Below, piece by piece: positions 8,003 through 16,862 of a stretch of 64,000 bases of DNA. A program made the position numbers and the translations under genes. Source of the DNA: JAJISG01 sp964347325 (lineage in GTDB: Archaea; Thermoplasmatota; Thermoplasmata; RBG-16-68-12; JAJISG01); the NCBI GenBank assembly GCA_964347325.1, contig CAYFYA010000005.1, positions 1 through 64,000 of the forward strand. The letters run 5' to 3'. How positions within the stretch are numbered: the first letter of the stretch is position 1; the number at the start of each line of letters is the position of its first letter. The notes beneath the pieces were generated by a model. The model was given only the letters and a program-made list of their open reading frames with translations, had not been told where the DNA came from and searched no databases.

Positions 8003-8529
8003 TCGGTCACCTCCGTACGAGAGATGACGAGCATCCGCTTCTTGAAGGTGTCTTCCAGGCCGTCCAACATGGACCTGAGGTTGCTCAGGTGCTCCGGCAC
8101 CTGGTCGCCTTCGGACGCCGCCGTCTGCAGGCTGGCGGCCTCTTGGTTCAGGGCGAATACCGTGTCGAGGAGGGACGCGTCGTACTCGTACAGCCTGTTC
8201 ATCTCCTCCTCCTCTATTCGGATGTCGGCAGAGATGCCAGAGTACCCGCCCTCAGCGTGTCTCACCCTCCCTTCCAGGGTCTGGAAGCGGTTGATGATTC
8301 GACCCACCTTGTCTAGCTCCTTGTACTTGTTCCTATCCGTCAGCGTCTCTCGGGCTTTCTCCGTCGTGATGCGGGCGTCCTTGAGGGAATTGGCCATCTG
8401 GATCCGGAGCATGTTGTCGGCAGTCCTGATGTCCTCTCGGCGCCGATACCCTGCGTAGCCTGGTATGTGGACCTGGATGCGCTTGAGCAGACCCCTCTCT
8501 TCTTCGACTCTATCTCGCAGGTCTGGCAT
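7999..8529 (-). CDS. Coiled-coil protein in SPFH operon
   Basis: A 176-residue helical protein starting at the internal ATG (MPDLRDRVEEERG); a frame start at 8562 is possible but less likely. The segment HIPGYAGYRRREDIRTADNM near residues 21-40, then long charged heptads, recall conserved hypothetical proteins found beside SPFH or PspA genes in bacteria. It could be a PspA-like or scaffold partner. Its stop overlaps the SPFH start. I cannot give a more exact family. Confidence 0.6.
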   Translation of the reverse strand: MPDLRDRVEEERGLLKRIQVHIPGYAGYRRREDIRTADNMLRIQMANSLKDARITTEKARETLTDRNKYKELDKVGRIINRFQTLEGRVRHAEGGYSGISADIRIEEEEMNRLYEYDASLLDTVFALNQEAASLQTAASEGDQVPEHLSNLRSMLDGLEDTFKKRMLVISRTEVTE

Positions 8530-8588
8530 TGAATTACCGCTATTGAGAACGATGTAGGGCACTTGAAAGTTGTGACCGTGTTATCGGG

Positions 8589-8789
8589 CTAGCGCACCAG
8601 CTTCGTGACGATCAGGTAGACTCCTCCCAGGAGGATGAGGAGGGGCCAGACGATGTTCAGGTCGATTGTGATTACGTTGAGGCTAGCCAGTAACCAGAGC
8701 AGGCCGACAACGACGAGTACGATGCCCCAGAAGATGCCTCCCGACCGAGTAGTGATCTCCGTTATCGTCCACCGTCGCTCTTCCGCCAT
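8589..8789 (-). CDS. LiaF/LiaI-like two-TM small membrane protein (DUF5668-like)
   Basis: A 66-residue protein with two TM helices, SGGIFWGIVLVVVGLLWLLA near 16-35 and IVWPLLILLGGVYLIV near 47-62. The GIxxGIxLVxxGxxWLL and WPxxLIxxGxxLI patterns are typical of LiaF/LiaI TM and DUF5668 proteins of the cell-envelope stress response. It is first in a four-gene run with coiled-coil, SPFH and tail-anchored zinc-ribbon proteins, all on the minus strand within 3 kb. The context supports a membrane-stress module. Confidence 0.75.
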   Translation of the reverse strand: MAEERRWTITEITTRSGGIFWGIVLVVVGLLWLLASLNVITIDLNIVWPLLILLGGVYLIVTKLVR

Positions 8790-8940
8790 GATGAGGCAAC
8801 ATGCGTTGATGATTTATACATATCCTCGGCAGGCCTTCCATGCCCCGCGAGGTCCATGTGGTCCTGTGCGCTCCCAGGCAGGACGCGCCTAAGCCCGGTT
8901 CACCTGGTACTGACCGATTCTTCAGCAGACAGCGGGCCCG

Positions 8941-9462
8941 TCAGAAGGTCTCCCTGTGAACGACATCCCTAAGGGCAAGGCGCGGGGGGACCTCAGGCCT
9001 CTCGGCAGGGTAGCCAACCGGAATCAGGGCGAGCGGTCTGACGGTCTCGGGGAGCTGTACGAGGTGCGCCACGTCCGCTTCGTCAAAAGCTCCCACCCAG
9101 CACGTTCCTAGGCCCAAGGCCGTCGCAGCCAGCATGAGGTTTTGTGTTGCCGCTGCGCAGTCCTGGATGCAGTAGAGATTGGCCCCTCGCGATCCATACC
9201 GCTCAGCGGAGCGAGCCCTATTGGCGGCGACAAGAATCACCAGAGGGGCCGTTGCCAAGAAGTCCTGCTCCACAGCCGCTCGGGCCAACTCCGCCTTTAG
9301 GTCGGGATCACGCACCACTATGAACTCCCAAGACTGGCGATTCCCGGCGCTTGGAGCCCGAATGGCGGCCTCCAGGATCTGCTCTTCCACCCCCTCTGAA
9401 ACGTCCCTTCCGGAGAAAGCTCTGATGCTCCGCCTCAGTTGGATCGCTTCGAATACATCCAT
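8941..9462 (-). CDS. Nitroreductase family FMN oxidoreductase
   Basis: A 173-residue protein of the nitroreductase fold, compact length. The opening FEAIQLRRSIRAFSGRDV (FMN phosphate-contacting RRSIR), RAPSAGNRQSWEFIVV, the TQNLMLAATALGLGTCWVGAF core helix and the LIPVGYPAERP end are family hallmarks. It would use NAD(P)H and FMN to reduce quinones, nitro compounds or similar acceptors; substrate unknown. It stands as a single gene with about 150 nt on each side. Confidence 0.85.
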   Translation of the reverse strand: MDVFEAIQLRRSIRAFSGRDVSEGVEEQILEAAIRAPSAGNRQSWEFIVVRDPDLKAELARAAVEQDFLATAPLVILVAANRARSAERYGSRGANLYCIQDCAAATQNLMLAATALGLGTCWVGAFDEADVAHLVQLPETVRPLALIPVGYPAERPEVPPRLALRDVVHRETF

Positions 9463-9622
9463 ATCGTCAACCCCGCGATGCTCCTTCGCGGATCGATGGC
9501 CGTTGCGTCTAAGTAAGTTGCCCCTCGTATGTCACAGGGTCAAACTAGAACCCAGCAATGAGGATTTGAGGTACGCCCTCTCTGGGGAGGCCGAGGCGTA
9601 GCAAGGACAGTCAGGTCTGTCC

Positions 9623-10414
9623 TTAGTCAACAAAGGGACCGTTCCACAGGACCGGCTCTCCATGAGGCTGACCTCCGGCAAGGACGAACCGGACATCGCC
9701 TTCATGAGCCTCTACAGGCAGATCCGTCCCCGGCCCGAGCACAAGCAATTGCCCACTCTTCGCCTCAACGCTGTTAGCGCCGAATCTCCCACGTCCTTGC
9801 ACGACAAGGACGAAGCCTTGGTAACCCTTCGGAATCTCCTGCGTGAACCTGCCTCCGTCGGAGATGGTGATGTCAACGTACAGGGCCGGAGTGTGGAGAT
9901 GAACGGAAGAATCGCCGCCGGCAAGCTGGCGGACCTTGGCCCCCTCCGACTCCCTCTCCGGTACTTCCTCGGGCCCGAGAATCTGATAGTCCGGTTCGAC
10001 CCGCTTGTTGGCCTTGGAGAGATTGATCCAAAGCTGCAGACCCCTGGTTGGCTCGTCGATGTCCGCCGCCGGTCCCTCTTCGTGCCAGATGCCCCGTCCA
10101 GCGGTGATCTTCTGCAGCCCGCCGCCCATCACCACCGTCCGATTCCCCCCGTCGTCGGCGTGTCCCGCCTGCCCGCTAAGGAGGTAGGTTATGATCTCGA
10201 AACCTCGATGCGGATGCCTCGGGAAGGCTTGTCCCTTGAAGGAGGGGTGGGAGGTATCGAAGAAGTCCAGGAGGAGGAAGGGGTCTATCTCGTCATAGGG
10301 AATCCTGCCTGAGGGCAGGGAGCGTCTTACGAGGACTCCTGCACCCTCCAGCACCTCGATGGGATCTGTGACTCGAGTGATAGAGCGTTCTTGTTCCTTT
10401 GCAGTACCCGCCAT
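9623..10414 (-). CDS. Pirin-like bicupin
   Basis: A 263-residue pirin. The N-terminal cupin has DFFDTSHPSFKGQAFPRHPH, RGFEIITYLLSGQAGHADD and GRGIWHEEGP, holding the His/His/His/Glu metal ligands. The PTRGLQLWINLSK strand and the second cupin half also match. Pirins bind Fe and some show quercetinase activity or act as redox-sensing cofactors. No partner is visible here. The gene begins near the radical SAM gene end but lies in a separate unit. Confidence 0.85.
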   Translation of the reverse strand: MAGTAKEQERSITRVTDPIEVLEGAGVLVRRSLPSGRIPYDEIDPFLLLDFFDTSHPSFKGQAFPRHPHRGFEIITYLLSGQAGHADDGGNRTVVMGGGLQKITAGRGIWHEEGPAADIDEPTRGLQLWINLSKANKRVEPDYQILGPEEVPERESEGAKVRQLAGGDSSVHLHTPALYVDITISDGGRFTQEIPKGYQGFVLVVQGRGRFGANSVEAKSGQLLVLGPGTDLPVEAHEGDVRFVLAGGQPHGEPVLWNGPFVD

Positions 10415-10501
10415 GTTGTCGGCCTCTGCTTCGTCTACGTCACCCTGCGTTAAATACCCTAAGAGGCGGGGTGATACACTATATTGACACTGGAAGCAGA
10501 A

Positions 10502-11950
10502 CTAGTGTCTCGGGGTGAGGTGGACCAGATCCTTCAGGTCGGAAGCGAAGCTCCGGGGGTGGCTAATGTTAAGAATCAGCTGCTTCCCGCGTCGGGTGAG
10601 GCTTCTCATGAGCTGCCTGAGCAAGAAGGAGGTTCGCATGTAGAAGGCTCTGTGGAACTGGCTCATGAGTTGGGCCGCATCCTCCGAAACAAGGGCGGGG
10701 TTGACGTCGAAGCCTGTGAGCGTGTCCTCCCAGACATCGTCGTCCACGAGGCCTTGCCCCACTAGGTCCTGCCACAGGGGCATGCCTCGGGTAATCCGAA
10801 GAACGTTGAATTGCGCGAAGTCCAAGTCCAATTTGGCGGCCTTCCGGACGGTCTCCCACATCTCGTCAACCGTCTCGATTGGCGCACCGAGGATGAAGCT
10901 CCCTATGACGTCGAGGCCCGCACGTTGAGCTTTCTCTGAAGCCTCCTGAGCCATCGCATACGTGAGCCCCTTCTTGTAGTACTTGAGAATCCTGTCGACG
11001 CAGCTCTCTATCCCGAGATAGATCGCCCTGCATCCTGCTGAGGCCATCTCTCTGAACATGCCCTCATCGGCTTGGTTGACCCTCCCCTCACAGTACCACT
11101 CCAGGTCGAGACCACGCTCTTTGATCAGCTTGCAGATTCCCACAACGTGCTCCTTGTTGAGGGTGAATATGTCGTCAACCACGGCGTACTCCCTTATGCC
11201 AAACCTGTCACCGAGGAGCTCAAGCTCGTCCACGACGTTCTCAGGAGACCTCCATCTAATGGTGGAGTTCGTGAAGGCGCTGCAGGAACAGAAGACGCAT
11301 TTGTAGGGACATCCCCTCGAGGTGAGGATGGATCCCATGCTCTGACTGGACACCCTGAGCCCCCCAAAGGCGCCGTAGGTCAGGTGAGAGACGAGCTCAT
11401 AGGCCGGGAAGGGCAGGGAGTCCAGGTCCTCTATATGCGGGCGGTCGTCGTTCACTCGGATGTGCCCATTCTCCCGGTACGTCAGGCCCCTCACCCTGGA
11501 GAAGTCAGGGGATCCCTTCTCCATCTCGGCCACGAGTTCCACGGCCGTTTCTTCGCCCTCTCTCCTTACCACGAAGTCGAACTCGTCGTACTTGGAGAGG
11601 ATCTTGTCGTGATTGAAGGTGGCGGAGTACCCGCCGAGAACGATGGGGCAGTCGGGGAACTCCTGCTTGCATAGGTGCGCGGTGTCCGCCACGTTCTTGA
11701 AGGTCATAACCAAGGTGGACATGCCTATCAGGTCAGGTTCGGAAGCCCTGACTCGCCTGGAGAACTCGTCCGTTGTGGGGATCTGCTCACAGTTCATGTC
11801 GAGGACCTCAACATCATGGCCTTCCTGCTGAAGCGATGCGGCCACGTAGAGCAGTCCCAAGGGAGGGGACATAGATCGCATGTTTATGCGTGAGCTGAAA
11901 ACCTGCTCAACGATGGAGGATGGAGAGATTAGGAGTACCTTTAGGGTCAA
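10502..11950 (-). CDS. B12-binding radical SAM protein
   Basis: A 482-residue protein. Residues 1-145 form a cobalamin-binding Rossmann domain (PPLGLLYVAASLQQEGHDVE), without the DxHxxG histidine, so B12 would bind base-off. The radical SAM core has the cluster motif C214xxxC218xxC221 (CPYKCVFC), then GIESCVDRILKYYKKG. The C-terminal third is unassigned. Family members (BchE, HpnP, methyltransferases and others) carry out methylation or rearrangement on unreactive carbons. No pathway genes flank it, so the substrate is unknown. A spacer of 210 nt separates it from meaB. Confidence 0.8.
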   Translation of the reverse strand: MTLKVLLISPSSIVEQVFSSRINMRSMSPPLGLLYVAASLQQEGHDVEVLDMNCEQIPTTDEFSRRVRASEPDLIGMSTLVMTFKNVADTAHLCKQEFPDCPIVLGGYSATFNHDKILSKYDEFDFVVRREGEETAVELVAEMEKGSPDFSRVRGLTYRENGHIRVNDDRPHIEDLDSLPFPAYELVSHLTYGAFGGLRVSSQSMGSILTSRGCPYKCVFCSCSAFTNSTIRWRSPENVVDELELLGDRFGIREYAVVDDIFTLNKEHVVGICKLIKERGLDLEWYCEGRVNQADEGMFREMASAGCRAIYLGIESCVDRILKYYKKGLTYAMAQEASEKAQRAGLDVIGSFILGAPIETVDEMWETVRKAAKLDLDFAQFNVLRITRGMPLWQDLVGQGLVDDDVWEDTLTGFDVNPALVSEDAAQLMSQFHRAFYMRTSFLLRQLMRSLTRRGKQLILNISHPRSFASDLKDLVHLTPRH

Positions 11951-12160
11951 TTTACCGCCGCTCCACTCGAGTACCTGCCCTCGAAACTGCCGAGAGGACC
12001 ACGCTGCTTCACTCGTCGGCCGATTGCCAGCCCCGCCGGGGAAGCGAGGAAGATGGCTATCAATCTATCGGTGGCCGGGGTATATCGCGACTTGCCGACA
12101 TGCGTGGGTCTCGTCGCGACTGTTCAGAGTTACTCGCTCGAATTCGCCCGCAGCGGAATG

Positions 12161-13099
12161 CTATATGTCTCGAGACGACTCCTTGAGCAGCCTCAAGGCA
12201 GCCTCTCTTGGGCTTAGCTTCTTCCGTAGGACCTCCTCGACAGAGGCCTTGAAGTCCTCCCCGGAGCTGCGAGTCAGACTCCGTTCGAGGACGGACTCAG
12301 AGATAGCAATCATCAGCTCTTTCTCCACCTTCCGCCGTCGCCAGCCGTCAATCTTTCCGGACTCCTTGAGAAAGGCAAGGTGTCTCTCCAGAAGGTTGGC
12401 GATCTCGGTCACACCCTCCCCCTGAAGGGCGACGGCCTTGAGGACAGGAGGAACCCACTCGCCCTTCTCGCCTAGGTCGAGCATCATCTTCAGGTCTGTC
12501 ACAACCCTGTCTGCATCCTCCATGTCGGCCTTGTTCACAACGAAGACATCGGCCACTTCGAAGAGGCCTGCCTTGAGGGTCTGGACCTCGTCCCCAGCGC
12601 CAGGCATGACCACGACCAGGGTCGTGTGGGAGAGATCCGAGACCTCGACGTCCGTCTGTCCAGCCCCCGCTGTCTCGACGAAGATGATCTCACTCCCGTA
12701 GGCATCCAGGATGTTGACCGCATCGGAGGTCGCCGCCGAGACTCCCCCCAGACGTCCCCTCGTCCCCATGCTGCGGATGAACACCCCCTCGTCTCTTCCG
12801 AGTTCCCCCATCCTGACGCGGTCACCCAGCAGAGCACCCCCCGAGATGGGCGACGTGGGGTCGACGGCTATGATTCCCACCCGCTTACCGCGCTCTCGAA
12901 ACTCCTTGGCCAGACGGAAAATCAGGGTACTTTTCCCCGTTCCCGGCGGGCCGCTGACGCCGACGACGTGGGCATTTCCCGTCCTCTGATAGATTTCACG
13001 GATGGAGTCGATGGCGGCAGGGTCTCCGTCCTCGATGAGGGAAATCAGCTTCGCGACGGCCCTCTTGTCCCCCTGGATGAGGCCCTCAACGAGAGACAT
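12161..13099 (-). CDS. meaB: MeaB/ArgK G3E-family GTPase, methylmalonyl-CoA mutase chaperone
   Basis: A 312-residue GTPase. The P-loop is GPPGTGKST (residues 50-58), with DPTSPISGGALLGDRVRM and VETAGAGQTDVEVSD (switch/Walker B) and NKAD. MeaB loads and protects adenosylcobalamin in methylmalonyl-CoA mutase. Its start overlaps the end of the mutase small-subunit gene by 14 nt, which makes the role secure. The small subunit, this gene and the large subunit form an operon read right to left. Confidence 0.92.
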   Translation of the reverse strand: MSLVEGLIQGDKRAVAKLISLIEDGDPAAIDSIREIYQRTGNAHVVGVSGPPGTGKSTLIFRLAKEFRERGKRVGIIAVDPTSPISGGALLGDRVRMGELGRDEGVFIRSMGTRGRLGGVSAATSDAVNILDAYGSEIIFVETAGAGQTDVEVSDLSHTTLVVVMPGAGDEVQTLKAGLFEVADVFVVNKADMEDADRVVTDLKMMLDLGEKGEWVPPVLKAVALQGEGVTEIANLLERHLAFLKESGKIDGWRRRKVEKELMIAISESVLERSLTRSSGEDFKASVEEVLRKKLSPREAALRLLKESSRDI

Positions 13100-13496
13100 C
13101 GCGCTTCTTCCCCAGGTGGCCCTGGATGAATTCTACGATTGTCTTCAGGGGAGTCCCTGGTCCGAAGACCTCTGCGACACCTGCCTTCTTCAGCTCCGGA
13201 ACGTCCTCAGGCGGGATGATGCCACCTCCGACGATGAGGACATCTCCCAGGCCCCTCTCGCGCAGCAGGTCTGCCACCCGAGGGAATAGTGTCATGTGGG
13301 CTCCCGAGAGGATGCTCATGCCCACGACGTCCACATCTTCTTGGACGGCGGCCTCGACGATGTCCTCTGGAGTCTGGTGGATGCCGGTGTAGATTACTTC
13401 CATACCTGCGTCGCGCAGCCCCCGCGCGACCACCTTCGCCCCGCGATCGTGGCCATCGAGCCCAGGCTTCGAGACCAGCACTCGTATCTTGGCCAT
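13086..13496 (-). CDS. Methylmalonyl-CoA mutase, B12-binding small subunit
   Basis: A 136-residue cobalamin-binding subunit. The lower-axial histidine is in DGHDRG (residues 14-19), followed by GMEVIYTGIHQTPEDIV, VGMSILSGAHMTL and IVGGGIIPPED, the standard mutase B12 domain. It works with the separate large subunit upstream to turn (R)-methylmalonyl-CoA into succinyl-CoA. The split arrangement is usual in archaea. It is 15 nt after the large-subunit gene. No methylmalonyl-CoA epimerase is seen in this window. Confidence 0.93.
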   Translation of the reverse strand: MAKIRVLVSKPGLDGHDRGAKVVARGLRDAGMEVIYTGIHQTPEDIVEAAVQEDVDVVGMSILSGAHMTLFPRVADLLRERGLGDVLIVGGGIIPPEDVPELKKAGVAEVFGPGTPLKTIVEFIQGHLGKKRDVSR

Positions 13497-13511
13497 GGGA
13501 CGCCTCCAGGA

Positions 13512-15188
13512 TCAGTAGACGAGAGGCTCCTTGTAGACGCCGTACACCTGTTTGAGGGCGGTCACGGTCTCCCCAAGGGTAGCCCTGGCCTTCACGCAAT
13601 CGAGGATTGGCACCATGAGATTCTCCTCCTTCTCCGCGGCCTTTGTCAAGCCATCCAGTGAGCTCTGCACCTTAGCATCGTTGCGCTCCTTCCGGAGCCT
13701 CCTCAACCTCTCTAGCTGCCTGTCCTCCGCCTCCTTGTCTATCCTCAGATACTCGATGACCTCGGGCTCCTCGGAGACGAACTCGTTGACGCCGACGATG
13801 ATCCTCTTCCGCTCCTCAATCTCCCTCTGGTACCTGTAGGCCGAAGAGGCGATCTCCGTCTGGTAGAACCCCTTTCTGATGGCAGGAATGACGCCTCCGA
13901 GCTCGTCGATGCGATCGAAGTAGCGGTAGGCCTCCTCCTCGAGGTGGTCCGTCAACCACTCAAGGTAGTAGGAGCCTCCCAATGGGTCCGCAGTGTTGGC
14001 GACGCCGCTTTCGTGGGCGATTATCTGCTGGGTCCTCAGGGCTATGCGAACGGCTCGCTCCGTGGGTACGGCCCACGCCTCGTCCATGGAGTTGGTGTGA
14101 AGAGACTGGGTTCCCCCCATCACGGCCGCCAGGGCTTGAAGGGTGACGCGGACGATGTTGATCTCCGGCTGTTGAGCCGTCAGGGAGACGCCTGCGGTCT
14201 GCGTATGGAACCTCATCCACCATGAGCGGGGGTTAGCCGCCCCGAAGGTGTCCTTCATCTCCCGGGCCCATATGCGGCGGGCCGCCCTGTACTTCGCGAT
14301 CTCTTCAAAGAGGTCGTTGTGGGCGTTGAAGAAGAAGGAGAGACGGGGCGCGAAGGAGTCGACGTCCAGCCCTCGCTCTAGGCTCCAGCGAACGTACTCA
14401 AAGCCGTTGGCCAACGTGAAGGCCAGTTCCTGACCGGCTGTAGAGCCTGCTTCGCGAATGTGGTAGCCGCTGATGCTGATGGGGTTCCACTGGGGCAGGT
14501 GCTTTGACCCGTACTCGATCGTATCCACGACGAGCTTCATGTGAGGTTCCGGGGGAAAGATCCACTCCTTCTGGGCCTGGTACTCCTTCAGGATGTCGTT
14601 CTGGATGGTGCCCCTGAGGGCGCTAGCGGAAATGCCCCGGCTCTCTGCCATGGCGATGTACATGGCCCACAGGACCGTAGCCGGACCGTTGATAGTCATG
14701 GAGGTGCTGACCCGGTCCACAGGGATGCCCTCGAAGAGGGCCTCCATGTCCTGGAGGGACGAGACGGCGACGCCACATATACCGAACTCCCCCTCGGCCT
14801 CGGCGTCGTCGGTGTCTAGCCCGTAAAGGGTCGGCATGTCGAAGGCCACGCTGAGGCCGGTCTCCCCGTGGTCCAGGAGATACTTGTAGCGGGCGTTGGT
14901 GTCCTCCGCAGAGCCGTGACCTGCAAACTGGCGCATGGTCCATCGACGGCCGCGATACATGGTACCGTGGATCCCACGAGTGAAGGGGTACTCTCCCGGG
15001 AAGGCCAGCTTCTCCAAGTAGCCCGAGCCCCCCGCTTCGACGGGGGTGTAGAGGGCGTCCACCTCGAGGCTGGATGTGGTCATGAAGTTCCTGCGGTCCG
15101 ACGGGTCCGTGAGCGACTTGGCCAGCGTCTCCTTCTCCCATCTCCGCTTGGCCTTCTCGATCTCCTTCAAGCCATCCTCGTCAGACAT
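13512..15188 (-). CDS. Methylmalonyl-CoA mutase, large (substrate-binding) subunit
   Basis: A 558-residue TIM-barrel subunit without its own B12 domain, typical of the archaeal two-subunit enzyme. It has TRGIHGTMYRGRRWTMRQFAG near the N-terminus (contacts the CoA ester), RFHTQTAGVSLTAQQPEINI, MGGTQSLHTNSMDEA and NTADPLGGSYYLE. The reaction links propionyl-CoA or branched-chain degradation, or a C4 assimilation cycle, to succinyl-CoA. It is first in an operon with the small subunit and MeaB. Confidence 0.93.
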   Translation of the reverse strand: MSDEDGLKEIEKAKRRWEKETLAKSLTDPSDRRNFMTTSSLEVDALYTPVEAGGSGYLEKLAFPGEYPFTRGIHGTMYRGRRWTMRQFAGHGSAEDTNARYKYLLDHGETGLSVAFDMPTLYGLDTDDAEAEGEFGICGVAVSSLQDMEALFEGIPVDRVSTSMTINGPATVLWAMYIAMAESRGISASALRGTIQNDILKEYQAQKEWIFPPEPHMKLVVDTIEYGSKHLPQWNPISISGYHIREAGSTAGQELAFTLANGFEYVRWSLERGLDVDSFAPRLSFFFNAHNDLFEEIAKYRAARRIWAREMKDTFGAANPRSWWMRFHTQTAGVSLTAQQPEINIVRVTLQALAAVMGGTQSLHTNSMDEAWAVPTERAVRIALRTQQIIAHESGVANTADPLGGSYYLEWLTDHLEEEAYRYFDRIDELGGVIPAIRKGFYQTEIASSAYRYQREIEERKRIIVGVNEFVSEEPEVIEYLRIDKEAEDRQLERLRRLRKERNDAKVQSSLDGLTKAAEKEENLMVPILDCVKARATLGETVTALKQVYGVYKEPLVY

Positions 15189-15243
15189 GAAACCCTGGCG
15201 GTGCTCAGTAGGTCCCGTCGATATTTTTACCTTCCGGAGGGAC

Positions 15244-15831
15244 TCATGGGCCGTGAGAGGACCGCTTGAGGGAGGGCTCCAGGGACTTACTCTCCTGGAC
15301 GATGGATCGGATCAACGCCTCAAAGGCCTCTGCGACGTTCTCCCCGGTCTTGGCACTCGTCATTTGCCAGGGCGCCTCGTGGGCCTTGCTGAGATTGACG
15401 ATGTCCTTCTTCTTGACCCGCACCTCGTTCTCCAGGTCAAACTTGTTCACAAGTATGGCGGCGTTGACATCGCCCGCCGCGCTATGAACGCCCTTGAGCC
15501 ACCCATCGAGGGCCTCCAGCGTCTCCGGGCGGGTGACATCGGCTATGGCGAGGACGCCGTTGGCTTTGTAGAAGTAAGCGTCTTTGAGAAGCTCCATGAA
15601 CCCCTGCCGACCCATGATGTCCCACAGGACGGCATCCACCTTCAGGGGTTGCCCCATGGGGTCCTCCAGTGAGATTGTCTTCTTGCTGATGAGGGTGCCG
15701 ATGGTCCTGATGTAGTCAGTCTCGAATCTGTCTGCGACGAACCGACGGATGAGACTGGTCTTGCCTACCGCTTCCTCTCCCACGGTACATATCTTGAGTT
15801 TGAAGCGGCGCTTCGCGCGAGCCTGAGCCAT
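15244..15831 (-). CDS. Ras/Rab-like small GTPase
   Basis: A 195-residue GTPase of the Ras superfamily. G1 is GEEAVGKTS (residues 18-26), G2 a threonine in YIRTIGT, G3 WDIMGRQG in place of WDTAGQE, G4 NKFD and G5 TSAK. No C-terminal prenylation cysteine is seen; the tail is KSLEPSLKRSSHGP. Similar proteins with a DIMG switch II occur in several archaea, roles unknown. It is upstream of the mutase operon by 55 nt on the same strand, but a functional tie to acyl-CoA metabolism is only positional. Confidence 0.8.
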   Translation of the reverse strand: MAQARAKRRFKLKICTVGEEAVGKTSLIRRFVADRFETDYIRTIGTLISKKTISLEDPMGQPLKVDAVLWDIMGRQGFMELLKDAYFYKANGVLAIADVTRPETLEALDGWLKGVHSAAGDVNAAILVNKFDLENEVRVKKKDIVNLSKAHEAPWQMTSAKTGENVAEAFEALIRSIVQESKSLEPSLKRSSHGP

Positions 15832-15900
15832 CAGACGTCAGCTGGTTATCACGAGCGGGTAAAAATGCAGCGACGAGATTATCTATCCTGGTAAGAGGTG

Positions 15901-16347
15901 CTAGATGGGCTTGAAGTGTATCATGTCGGTCACGGAACCCGTGGAGCGGCCCCGCCCCTTGAACACGACCTCAACCTCCATCCCGATCTCGACCTCCTCC
16001 TCAGGCAGGTCAACGCGGTTCAGGAGGCCGCCCTTCACGCCCGCGAACCGGACCATGGCCCAGACCTCTGGGACCTCCACACGCTCCCCCCTTTCACCGA
16101 CGTAGGCCACGGTGTAGGCATTAATGACCCCTTTGTTGGGGACCTCCTCCCATTCGACCATCTCGGTGAAGCAGTCCTCGCAGTAGAGGCGGGGCGGCAT
16201 GTAGAGCTCGTCACAGGTGGGGCAGAAGGTCCCCATGAGCCTCTCGTTGTCGCGGATCTCCCTCAGGAAGCGCTCGCCCGCCACGCCGGCGGTATAGATG
16301 TAATCGGCCTCCATGTTGCCGCTCCACTTGCCGAAGTCCTCAGCCAC
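15901..16347 (-). CDS. DUF35 zinc-ribbon/OB-fold partner of thiolase-like protein (1)
   Basis: A 148-residue DUF35 protein with a GTG start. A zinc ribbon CPTC/CEDC sits near residues 42-60, followed by an OB-fold (NKGVINAYTVAYV, EVWAMVRFAGV, GMEVEVVFKGRG). In archaea such proteins bridge acetoacetyl-CoA thiolase and HMG-CoA synthase; in actinobacteria they partner thiolase-fold aldolases. The start abuts the stop of the next DUF35 gene. It is last in a four-gene operon of two thiolase-like and two DUF35 genes. Confidence 0.85.
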   Translation of the reverse strand: MAEDFGKWSGNMEADYIYTAGVAGERFLREIRDNERLMGTFCPTCDELYMPPRLYCEDCFTEMVEWEEVPNKGVINAYTVAYVGERGERVEVPEVWAMVRFAGVKGGLLNRVDLPEEEVEIGMEVEVVFKGRGRSTGSVTDMIHFKPI

Positions 16348-16857
16348 TCAGCGGCCCCTCCTTGGCTTGAAGTGGAGGATGTCCCTTACGGATCCCACCC
16401 TCTCCTCCTTGGGCTTCCACACCGCCTTCACCTTCATGCCGATCTTGATGGCATCCTTGTCCACGTCCCCTAAGTAGTGCATGAACCCCATCTTCTCTGA
16501 GGCGCCGTCGATGCTTATGACGGCGACGAAGATCGGCTCCTCGATGCGTCGGGCGTCGGTGTCCAGGTAGGAGATGGAGAAGGTCTCCACAGTGCCTGTG
16601 TCCTTCAGCTTCACGAAGTCCCCCGTACGGACGAAGCACTCGCGGCAGAAGGACATCGGGGGGAAGTAGACCAACTGGCACTCATCGCACCTCCTGCCCA
16701 CGAGGCGGCCCTCCTTCAACTCGGCCAGGAAGTGGCTCATGGATTCACCGGTGCTCCACTCATACTGGGCCTCGGGCCTCCATCTCTCGGTGATGACCTT
16801 GCCCTCCGTGAGGTCCCGACTCGTCAACGGAGTTCCTGGCCACACCCTCTCTGCCAT
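16348..16857 (-). CDS. DUF35 zinc-ribbon/OB-fold partner of thiolase-like protein (2)
   Basis: A 169-residue DUF35 protein, started at the ATG at 16857, five nt after the stop of the thiolase gene; an earlier in-frame ATG lies inside that gene. An N-terminal helix carries EYSTGESMSHFL-like sequence, then the ribbon CDEC/CREC, then an OB-fold (DTGTVETFSISYLDTDARR, FVAVISIDG, GMKVKAVWKPK). It is a paralogue of the DUF35 protein at 15901. Two different DUF35 subunits next to two different thiolase-like subunits suggest one hetero-oligomer. Confidence 0.85.
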   Translation of the reverse strand: MAERVWPGTPLTSRDLTEGKVITERWRPEAQYEWSTGESMSHFLAELKEGRLVGRRCDECQLVYFPPMSFCRECFVRTGDFVKLKDTGTVETFSISYLDTDARRIEEPIFVAVISIDGASEKMGFMHYLGDVDKDAIKIGMKVKAVWKPKEERVGSVRDILHFKPRRGR

Positions 16858-16862
16858 CTCTC

